DNA of 46,528 nucleotides from Bacteroidota bacterium (lineage in GTDB: Bacteria > Bacteroidota > Ignavibacteria > Ignavibacteriales > Ignavibacteriaceae). This document shows, in pieces, positions 7,785-14,879 of this stretch. Where the stretch lies: positions 1 through 46,528 of the forward strand of contig JAKAKL010000052.1 of assembly GCA_021824565.1 (NCBI GenBank), read 5' to 3'. Under the pieces are notes generated by a model. That model ran no database searches. It was not told where the DNA came from and worked only from the letters and a program-made list of their open reading frames with translations. Made by a program: the position numbers and the translations under genes. The stretch's first letter is position 1, and each line of letters begins with the position of its first letter.

Positions 7785-8999
7785 TTATTTTTTAACTTTT
7801 AATAATTCGGAAAGAATTCTATTTGCAGCCTGAAATTTTGATTGGAGCGCAAACTCTATTTTCTTACCAGAACTGTGAATTACAGTTACTTTGTTCGAGT
7901 CCGTTTCAAAGCCGCTGTGCTTATCTTTTAGAGAATTTAAGACGATCAAATCCAGATTCTTTGACTTCAATTTCTTGCTTGCGTTTTTTAATTCATTATC
8001 TGTTTCGAGAGCAAAGCCCGCAATAATTTTTCCGTTCTTTTCAATCGAGGCAAGAATGTCTTCGGTTTCATTCAGTTTAATGGAAGATAATTTTTCTTCT
8101 TTCTTAATTTTCTTTGGCGAAACGTTTGCAGGCGTATAATCAGCCACTGCTGCGGACATGATAAGCGCTTCATTAAATTTTATTTCCGACTCCACTGCTT
8201 TTTTCATTTCAGCAGCAGATCGAATTTTTTTTAATTTAATTTCTTCATAAATTTTTTCATGTGAAGGACCGGATATCAAAGTCACATCAGCTCCGCGTAA
8301 AAATGCCGCCTTCGCAATTTGATAACCCATCTTTCCCGATGAACGGTTACCGATAAATCTTACCGGGTCTATATCTTCGTAAGTCGGTCCGGCAGTCACT
8401 AAAATTTTTTTACCGGATAAATCTTTTTTGTAACCGGATAAGATTATTTCTGCCGCATCAATAATTTTTTCATTCTCAGCCAATCTTCCTTTACCGGAAA
8501 GACCGCTGGCAAGTTCGCCTCTTTCTGAATGAACAACATAGTGCCCAAACTTTTCAAGCCTAACAAGATTTTCCTGAGTGATTTTATTTTCATACATGTC
8601 GACATCAGCCGCAGGAGCTATCAGCAAAGGTGATCTTAGCGCCAGCACTAAAGTTGTTAACGCATTATCAGCAAAGCCATAAGAAATTTTTGCCACCGTA
8701 TTAACTGTAGCCGGCGCAATTATCATAATGTCGGCCCAAATAGCGTAATCAATATGCCACGTTGTTAAATTTTGTCCGCCCGGTTGATGCGCTGGAAATG
8801 TATTTATTATAACTTGATTCTTCGATAACGTAGACAATGTAAGCGGAGAAATAAATTCAGCGGCGGAAGGAGTCATAATAACTCTTACTTCAGCTCCCCG
8901 CTTGATTAAGTCGCGGATTAAGTATGCTGATTTATACGCAGCTATACAACCGGTAACTCCCAAAATGATTTTCTTGCCGGTAAAAATATCTTTCTGCAT
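7785..8999 (-). CDS. coaBC: Bifunctional phosphopantothenoylcysteine decarboxylase / phosphopantothenate-cysteine ligase
   Basis: 404 residues, the normal fused length. It makes phosphopantetheine for coenzyme A. The N-terminal flavin domain shows GVTGCIAAYKS and His82 in WHIDYAIWADIMIIAPAT. The C-terminal synthetase domain shows TAGPTYEDIDPVRFIGNRSS. Two active-site segments differ from E. coli: the PxMNxxMW motif reads PAADVDMYEN (129-138), and the usual ACGxxGxGRM loop reads ASGLSGKGRL, so Ser165 replaces the Cys. I recall ASGL-type loops in Bacteroidota homologues, so this is probably a lineage form. It follows rpoZ, a common order. Confidence 0.95.
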   Translation of the reverse strand: MQKDIFTGKKIILGVTGCIAAYKSAYLIRDLIKRGAEVRVIMTPSAAEFISPLTLSTLSKNQVIINTFPAHQPGGQNLTTWHIDYAIWADIMIIAPATVNTVAKISYGFADNALTTLVLALRSPLLIAPAADVDMYENKITQENLVRLEKFGHYVVHSERGELASGLSGKGRLAENEKIIDAAEIILSGYKKDLSGKKILVTAGPTYEDIDPVRFIGNRSSGKMGYQIAKAAFLRGADVTLISGPSHEKIYEEIKLKKIRSAAEMKKAVESEIKFNEALIMSAAVADYTPANVSPKKIKKEEKLSSIKLNETEDILASIEKNGKIIAGFALETDNELKNASKKLKSKNLDLIVLNSLKDKHSGFETDSNKVTVIHSSGKKIEFALQSKFQAANRILSELLKVKK

Positions 9000-9087
9000 A
9001 GCTGGATAATTCGATTAGATTATTTAGACGGCGAAGCATAAACTTCGCCATTTATTAAAAAAATTTTTAGACGAACACAGAAATAAA

Positions 9088-9375
9088 TTATTTATATCTG
9101 TATTCTACTTTTCCTTCGAGCAATTCATTCAAAGCCTGGATATGAGGTTTTTCCTTTTTCTCAAAGTCCAATGCAATTTTTAGTTGAGCCGGGTTTTCAA
9201 TGTCTTCGCTGTCGTCTTCTGTCGTTGACACTGGAATCGTACTTACAAGCGCAGTATACTCAATCTTATTTTCCGTATTTATCTGGCGCGCACGCTTTGA
9301 AGCAGCAATTATTGCCTCGTATACATTTGCCGATCTCCTATCTATAACTCTTAAATCTACCGGTTCTATTTGCAT
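9088..9375 (-). CDS. rpoZ: DNA-directed RNA polymerase omega subunit
   Basis: 95 residues. It helps assemble and stabilise RNA polymerase. The segment NVYEAIIAASKRARQIN matches the conserved omega core (R/NxYELVxxAAKRARQL). The C-terminal acidic and lysine-rich tail is variable in the family. The start codon directly abuts the gmk stop codon (no gap), and coaBC follows, the classical gmk-rpoZ-coaBC order, which supports the call despite the short length. Confidence 0.93.
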   Translation of the reverse strand: MQIEPVDLRVIDRRSANVYEAIIAASKRARQINTENKIEYTALVSTIPVSTTEDDSEDIENPAQLKIALDFEKKEKPHIQALNELLEGKVEYRYK

Positions 9376-9951
9376 TTATTCATCCTCCGTTAAAATATTT
9401 CTTATTATTCTTTCAGTTTCTAAAATTGCTTTTTCCAAATCTTTATTCTCTACAAAATAATCAAATTTATCCTTAAGACTCAACTCCATTTTTGCCCGCT
9501 CGATACGTTTCTTAAAATCTACTTCAGTCTCTGTCTTTCTATTTTTAAGCCTCTTTGCAAGCTCTTCATAGCTTGGAGGATAAATAAAAATCAACTTAGC
9601 AGAAGAATAATTTTTTTTTATTTCAAGCGCTCCTTTTACATCAATCTCCAGAATTACGGACTTATTTTTATTTATATTTTCTTCAATATAACTTTTATAG
9701 GTTCCGTAATAATAATCGTAAAATCTTTCCCACTCGGCGAATTCATCGTTCTCAATCTTCTTCTTAAATTCTTCTTCCGATACAAAGAAATAATCTTTCC
9801 CATTTACTTCTCCGGCTCGCATTGCCCTTGTCGTTGCCGAAACAGAAAAAATCATTGCGGGAAAAATTTTCAGCATTTGTTTTACTATTGTGGTCTTGCC
9901 CGTGCCGCTCGGTGCAGAAACAGCAATAATTTTTCCCGTAGACTTCTTCAA
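9376..9951 (-). CDS. gmk: Guanylate kinase
   Basis: 191 residues, typical length. It phosphorylates GMP to GDP in the cytoplasm. The P-loop is APSGTGKT (13-20), the GMP-binding segment has SATTRAMRAGEVNGKDYFF, and the lid region has RLKNRKTETEVDFKKRIERA. It starts 3 bases after the yicC stop codon and abuts rpoZ, so it belongs to one transcript with them. Confidence 0.97.
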   Translation of the reverse strand: MKKSTGKIIAVSAPSGTGKTTIVKQMLKIFPAMIFSVSATTRAMRAGEVNGKDYFFVSEEEFKKKIENDEFAEWERFYDYYYGTYKSYIEENINKNKSVILEIDVKGALEIKKNYSSAKLIFIYPPSYEELAKRLKNRKTETEVDFKKRIERAKMELSLKDKFDYFVENKDLEKAILETERIIRNILTEDE

Positions 9952-9954
9952 TAC

Positions 9955-10827
9955 TTACTCGATGTTTTGAATTTGTTCTCTGATCTTTTCAATTTCTTCT
10001 TTTATAAAGACAGAATTGTGCGTTATTAAAGTCGAAATTGATTTTGAAGAAATAGTATTAGATTCACGGTTCATTTCCTGGCAAAGAAAATTTAATTTTC
10101 TTCCGGGTTCATCATCATTTAAGCTTTCAAGAAAGAATTTTATGTGGCTTCGTAACCTGACGCATTCTTCAGTTATATCAGCCTTATCTGCTATAATAGC
10201 AAGTTCCTGCTGAAGCCTGTCTTGATCGCTATTAAGATCATTTAAAAGAATCGTTATTCTGTCCTTGAGCTTTAAAAAATATTCATTCACACTTGCAGAA
10301 GATTCCGCTTCAACTGCATCAAGTTTGCTTTCTATAATTTTTATCCGCTGTACTAAATCTTTAGAAAGTTCTTTGCCTTCGTTCTTTTTCATTTTCAAAA
10401 GCTCCGAAAGCGCAGAATCTAAAGCTTTTTTTATTAACAAGAATTCCGCGTCACTAAGTTCAGGATCGGGTATTGAAAAAATATCTTTATTATTTAGAAC
10501 GTGTTCCAGCTTAATCTTCTCGCTAATTTTAGCCGCTTTCTTTACATCTTTGACTAAAGAGAGATAGCTTTTCAATTTTTCTTTATTAACGAAAAGAGAG
10601 TCTCCGCCGGAACTATTTTGCTTTAATTGAATTATCAAAGAAAGTTTTCCGCGGTTGACTTTAGATTTAACAAACTCGCGGATATCATATTCGCGGTTCA
10701 TTAATGAAGCGGGAAGTTTTAAAGATATTTCAAGAAAACGGCTGTTGACGCTCTTAACCTCTACTTCCGCGGTAAAATTTTCATTAGTAGCAGAACCTTT
10801 GCCGTAGCCGGTCATGCTGTAAATCAT
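9955..10827 (-). CDS. yicC: YicC family protein (putative endoribonuclease)
   Basis: 290 residues. The N-terminus MIYSMTGYGKGS and the C-terminal EMNRESNTISSKS are hallmarks of the YicC_N and DUF1732 domains. E. coli YicC has been reported as an endoribonuclease acting on small RNA; the role here is inferred from the family. AAGGA lies 5 bases before the ATG. Gene order yicC-gmk-rpoZ-coaBC is widely conserved. Confidence 0.94.
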   Translation of the reverse strand: MIYSMTGYGKGSATNENFTAEVEVKSVNSRFLEISLKLPASLMNREYDIREFVKSKVNRGKLSLIIQLKQNSSGGDSLFVNKEKLKSYLSLVKDVKKAAKISEKIKLEHVLNNKDIFSIPDPELSDAEFLLIKKALDSALSELLKMKKNEGKELSKDLVQRIKIIESKLDAVEAESSASVNEYFLKLKDRITILLNDLNSDQDRLQQELAIIADKADITEECVRLRSHIKFFLESLNDDEPGRKLNFLCQEMNRESNTISSKSISTLITHNSVFIKEEIEKIREQIQNIE

Positions 10828-10892
10828 AAAAGTCCTTCAAAAAAGAAAACAAAAATAATAATTTTAACTCTGGCAAACAAAATTTAATTAAG

Positions 10893-12935
10893 CTAAAAAG
10901 CCTCGCCTATTCCGAAATGTATCTCCATTTGCTTAAGCACAGATTTCGTAAAAATTGTTCTTTTATCTGAAGGGTCATAGAGCTTAAAGCCAAAGTCTAT
11001 CCGGAAAGGAGCAATTTGTGAATAATATCTAAACCCGAATCCAGTCGAAACGGCAACTTGATCGAAATGAAAAGAACGGTAGCCGTTCCATGTATTGCCG
11101 TAATCAAAGAAATATACAAAGCCGTACTTAGGCGCAAACTTCCTTCTGAATTCAAATGAACCGTCAAGCAGAAAAGTTCCGCCGCGCAGCGAATCACTTA
11201 AAGTAATTCCAAAATACTGAATTGAATCTCGCGGCACTAATTCTCTTGCGCGCCAGCCTCTAACTGAATTGCTGCCGCCAGCAAAAAAAGTTCTGTTGGG
11301 AGGAATAACATTATAGCCTCCTTTAATTGTCTGGATGTAGCCTGATTCAAACTTTATTGCAAGCGTCGCATTGTTGTCGTTTGAAATGGGAAGATAAAAC
11401 GCCGACGTGCCCTGAAGTTTATAAAACAACGCGCTCTCAGTTTGATCAACGTATGATATATTGCCCGTACTAAGAATCTCATGAGCTTTAAAATTTGTCT
11501 GCGATGATGCGCCTTCAACAATGAACGAAAGATTATCGCCTTTTGTCGGAAACATTATATCATTCGCTTTTGCCGAGCCAACCTGCGCTCCAATTACTGA
11601 AGTCGTACTGCGTGACTTTAAGCTTATCGCCGGATCATTTAGGTTCGGGCTGTATTCAACATATTCAAAAATAAAATACGGCTTAAGAAGCGACACATAA
11701 GTATAGGTCGGCATTTCAAAATCAAGGCTTAGCTTTGCTCCGTACGTATTTATGTTAGATTGATTTTGTGTTACTGTTTGAAGATATAATTCAAAGCTTG
11801 TGGTAATCGGTCTATTAAAAAGATACGGCTGCTCCATTAGCAAAGACGACTCAAATGAACCTTGGAATGATGAATCTCGAGAGGTTGGGTTTTTAAAAAA
11901 TGCTGCGTAATTAAAATGAACAGCGTCAAGTATTTCGCCTTTCACATTTAGCGTTAATTTCCGGGCATCTCCAAGAAAATTCTTTCGGACAAAGTTCGCT
12001 CCAAGACCAAGGTTGAATTCTTCGCGCTGGTTATCCATTACAATTTCAGGAGACATTTCGTTCATCATGCCAATATTTCCCTTTAGCATCAACGGTACCT
12101 TGCTGCCTGACGTATCAGTAATTGCAGGACCTAATTGTATCGTGTTAAATAATCCTGTTCTTGCAAGCCGGTACTGACTTACGGTGATTTTATCCTGATC
12201 ATAATAATCACCCGGATTGATCGCAGTAATCTGTCTAAGTAAATTATCACTTACAAAATCTTTTCCGCTGCCTGATTTATCAATATCGATTTTGCTGATT
12301 GTATATTTTCTTCCGGTGTGCAGAAAAATTATTAAGTTAACTTTGTTTTCTTTAGGTTTAATGTCTACAATCGTGCTGTCAAACGCAGCAAGCATATAAC
12401 CTTCGTCCATAAGCACAGTAATTGCTTTAGTAATATTAGCATGAACATTTTCTTCCGAATAGCGCGTGTGCGGATCAAAATTTATTTTGCCGTAAATCTC
12501 GTTCACAATTTCTTGCCGAACTCTTTTAAGTCCTATAAAAGTAAAGTTGCCGTAAGTAAACTCGGGTCCTTCGGCAATATCATAATTTAGCACAGCTGTT
12601 ATTTTCGCAGTATCAATTTTATATGAATAAGAAAATTTAGCTTTGAAATATCCATTGGCAGTATAAAAATCCTTAAGTGAAATAAGATCGAGAGGAATCG
12701 AGGCAGAATCAAAAAACTCAGGTCCTTTCCCAAAGCTTGTAAAAGAGTTTAGAAATTTCCAGTACCAGTTTGGCGATTGTTTGCTGACAATAATTTCCCT
12801 TAGTTTTTCAGATGAAAAAGAATTGTTGCCTTTAAAATTTATTGCTAATAATTCATATCCCTTCTGCTGCTGCGCATAAGCTGCAATAGAAAAAAATAAG
12901 CCTAAGAAAAATGTAAGAGATATTGTCTTCCGCAT
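10893..12935 (-). CDS. BamA/TamA family outer-membrane protein
   Basis: 680 residues with a signal peptide (to about residue 21). Members insert barrels into the outer membrane (BamA) or help export (TamA). POTRA-like repeats occupy roughly residues 28-290, seen as beta-alpha-alpha-beta patterns such as YGNFTFIGLKRV and YTISKIDIDKSG. The rest is a 16-strand-type barrel with the diagnostic loop-6 motif VRGW (558-561, in GGSNSVRGWRARE). It is shorter than a full five-POTRA BamA and begins with an unusual insertion (SPNWYWKFLNSF), so it is more likely a TamA-like paralogue than the essential BamA. It is divergent from the gene at 13166. Confidence 0.88.
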   Translation of the reverse strand: MRKTISLTFFLGLFFSIAAYAQQQKGYELLAINFKGNNSFSSEKLREIIVSKQSPNWYWKFLNSFTSFGKGPEFFDSASIPLDLISLKDFYTANGYFKAKFSYSYKIDTAKITAVLNYDIAEGPEFTYGNFTFIGLKRVRQEIVNEIYGKINFDPHTRYSEENVHANITKAITVLMDEGYMLAAFDSTIVDIKPKENKVNLIIFLHTGRKYTISKIDIDKSGSGKDFVSDNLLRQITAINPGDYYDQDKITVSQYRLARTGLFNTIQLGPAITDTSGSKVPLMLKGNIGMMNEMSPEIVMDNQREEFNLGLGANFVRKNFLGDARKLTLNVKGEILDAVHFNYAAFFKNPTSRDSSFQGSFESSLLMEQPYLFNRPITTSFELYLQTVTQNQSNINTYGAKLSLDFEMPTYTYVSLLKPYFIFEYVEYSPNLNDPAISLKSRSTTSVIGAQVGSAKANDIMFPTKGDNLSFIVEGASSQTNFKAHEILSTGNISYVDQTESALFYKLQGTSAFYLPISNDNNATLAIKFESGYIQTIKGGYNVIPPNRTFFAGGSNSVRGWRARELVPRDSIQYFGITLSDSLRGGTFLLDGSFEFRRKFAPKYGFVYFFDYGNTWNGYRSFHFDQVAVSTGFGFRYYSQIAPFRIDFGFKLYDPSDKRTIFTKSVLKQMEIHFGIGEAF

Positions 12936-13099
12936 TAAAAAATAAATTTCTTTTTTACAAAGGTAATATATTTTATAAAATTATCTAATAAATTTATTCT
13001 TGTAAAAACCGTCCGATTATTTACTGACAATCTTTAACTCATTTTGACCTCTACCAATTAGTCTGACAGAGGCTGGTTAATATTATTTTTCACTAAAGG

Positions 13100-13128
13100 T
13101 TGAAATTTAATTGCGTGATCGTTATTAT
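13100..13128 (+). promoter_or_regulatory. Candidate promoter for the three-gene cassette
   Basis: TTGAAA (13100-13105), a 17-base spacer, then TATTAT (13123-13128) leading into TATTATAATATT. This would give a short leader of about 30 bases before the ATG at 13166, which has no obvious Shine-Dalgarno sequence. The region is AT-rich, so a chance match cannot be excluded. Confidence 0.4.
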
Positions 13129-13165
13129 AATATTAGAAATTTTACCATAAACTTTAAATTTCAAA

Positions 13166-13873
13166 ATGAGCGATAGTGAAACCATTAAGAGGGTATTGCT
13201 TTCAGTTCTCACCACCGGCAATAATTCAACAATGTTTAACCAATTCTATAAAATATGTATGAACTTTTCGGCAGCTTCTCTTTGTGTTGCCAGAAATAAA
13301 AGACAGCGTGAAGAGCTTACTTCCAGGCTTGATTGCAGCGTAATGGACTTAGCCTCGGAATGTATTGCCGACCTATTTGAAATAGTTGATGATAAATTTA
13401 TCCGGATCAATAATTATTTCGATAAAAAATTCCCGGACGGAATTCAACAAACTCATCAGGACATTATAAAGGTTCATCTTGCTGTTTTAATAAAATCAAA
13501 AACCAACCAGAGCCTTTCGGAACTTAAAGAGGATTTGGGAGATATTTATCCTAAGATAAAAAAATCTCTTGACACATTTTTAAGCAGGAAAAAAGATGAG
13601 TATCGTAAGTTTATCAAGGAAGGTGTCAAATACATTTCCTACGATCATTTGTGCGTTATAGATTTCAGCCTGCCGCAAATTGAAAAAAGATTTCTTGTTT
13701 CTAAAATGCTTCGCTTGCGCTTGAAGAATTGCTTTGTAGCAACTGTTATGCCGGAGGTGTTCAGAATTATAAGTAAGCAGGATGAATACTGCAAAGCGAT
13801 AAAAGAAAAGCTTCTGCTTGAGGCTCTGAAAGAATATTACGAAATAAAGATGAATGATTCACTTAAACAATGA
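13166..13873 (+). CDS. Unrecognised 235-residue protein, weakly sigma-factor-like
   Basis: I do not recognise a named family. The protein is soluble, mostly helical, with no signal peptide or membrane segment. Residues about 25-85 have a spacing that recalls sigma-70 region 2: an amphipathic helix (FYKICMNFSAASLCVARN), then DLASECIADLFEI followed by DDKFIRINNYF, compared with the family pattern 'DLvQEtFlraw...F.....'. A basic, helical second half follows (IKKSLDTFLSRKKDEYRKF), but I cannot see a convincing region 4 helix-turn-helix. It is the first of three same-strand genes; the next encodes an anti-sigma-like N-terminus, which is what makes the sigma reading worth stating. Real gene: high confidence; sigma role: low. 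Confidence 0.8.
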   Translation: MSDSETIKRVLLSVLTTGNNSTMFNQFYKICMNFSAASLCVARNKRQREELTSRLDCSVMDLASECIADLFEIVDDKFIRINNYFDKKFPDGIQQTHQDIIKVHLAVLIKSKTNQSLSELKEDLGDIYPKIKKSLDTFLSRKKDEYRKFIKEGVKYISYDHLCVIDFSLPQIEKRFLVSKMLRLRLKNCFVATVMPEVFRIISKQDEYCKAIKEKLLLEALKEYYEIKMNDSLKQ

Positions 13874-13935
13874 TGTGGAGTATATTAATTATGAATGCCA
13901 GGCTATTTAGCTTTTTCCAATTTTAAGGATTTTAT

Positions 13936-14754
13936 ATGAAAGAAATAACTGAAGAAGATCTGCACCTTTATTTTGTGAACAAGAGACTTCTTTCTCAAGA
14001 TAAAGTCAATGCCATTGAAACACTTGAAAGCAGCGATACTGGTTTCCGCGGCGAGCTTAAGGAGATTGAAGAGTACTATTCAGAATATAATAAAATTTCG
14101 ACAAGGAAATCAGTTGAATATATTTTGATGGAATATGAGTCAGGATCAGAGAATATTTCAAAGGATGATGATCAAGTTAAACTGGCAGCAATGCAAAGCG
14201 GCACCGAATTATCCCAGCAAAAGTATTTCAAAACCTTTTTGTCATCTGATAATTACCTGGTAACGAGAGTTTTCTATAATCCGTCTTTTCAGGAGTATGA
14301 TTTGTATATCATTTCCGAAAGCAATAAGATAGATGCTGCCTATGCTGTATTATATCTGGCAGAAATAGGAAAAGAGTTTGTGGCAAACTCAAAAGGCATT
14401 ATAAAAATTAAATCGAGATTTATAGATTTTCCCGGACAGATTTCAATCCGGCTACCTATTGCAAAATTGATTATTGGTATAAATGATAATGGGGCGCTGA
14501 TCCGGAATGACTTTTCCTTTAAGAATGATGAAAATGAATTTACACTTGGGCTTGAATTAACCGGAAATGTTCTTAATGGCGTAGTAAAAGATATGAAGAA
14601 TGACGCTTCTATAAAATATAATATTTTCCTTGTTCAAACTCTTGATGAAGAAATAATTATTCCTTTAGATATAAATGACAATAAATTTACATTGCAATTG
14701 CCGGCTGTAAAAGATTTTATAATTTCTGTTGTAGCTGGGAAACAAAATTTTTAG
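13936..14754 (+). CDS. Unrecognised 272-residue protein with anti-sigma-like N-terminus
   Basis: AAGGA lies 8 bases before the ATG. Residues 1-50 (EEDLHLYFVNKRLLSQDK then a helix ending ELKEIEEYY) resemble the N-terminal helices of anti-sigma factors, which read 'ee.lh.Yl.g.Ls......ve.hl..c..C...l'; the zinc Cys/His residues are missing. The rest (about 95-272) is beta-rich, for example KLIIGINDNGALIRNDFSF and IIIPLDINDNKFTLQLPA. No membrane segment is visible, so it is predicted cytoplasmic. The stop codon TAG ends on the first base of a GCCAC... repeat, so the native end may have been altered by its insertion. Function inferred only from context. Confidence 0.78.
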   Translation: MKEITEEDLHLYFVNKRLLSQDKVNAIETLESSDTGFRGELKEIEEYYSEYNKISTRKSVEYILMEYESGSENISKDDDQVKLAAMQSGTELSQQKYFKTFLSSDNYLVTRVFYNPSFQEYDLYIISESNKIDAAYAVLYLAEIGKEFVANSKGIIKIKSRFIDFPGQISIRLPIAKLIIGINDNGALIRNDFSFKNDENEFTLGLELTGNVLNGVVKDMKNDASIKYNIFLVQTLDEEIIIPLDINDNKFTLQLPAVKDFIISVVAGKQNF

Positions 14755-14840
14755 CCACAAATTAACACTAACCCTCTTTTCAGTCAGGCAGGTTTTCACA
14801 AAAAAAACTTTAAAAGCAAATTAGCGTAATTCGTATTAAT
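14754..14840. repeat. Degenerate copy of the GCCACGAATTAACACTAAT repeat
   Basis: GCCACAAATTAACACTAA (14754-14771) at the left and ATTAGCGTAATTCGTATT near 14820-14837 at the right form imperfect inverted ends. Between them lies CAGTCAGGCAGGTTTTCAC, which resembles half of the palindrome at 17032-17058. The unit starts exactly at the stop codon of the preceding gene and fills most of the gap before the 729-residue gene. Confidence 0.7.
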
Positions 14841-14879
14841 GAGTAGCTTATAATTAACAAATAATATCCGGTTTCTGGA

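Noticed and set aside
12936-13165. Inverted word CCTCT...AGAGG near 13050 as a terminator
   Set aside because: Short stem, no T-run, and it lies between divergent genes where no terminator is expected.
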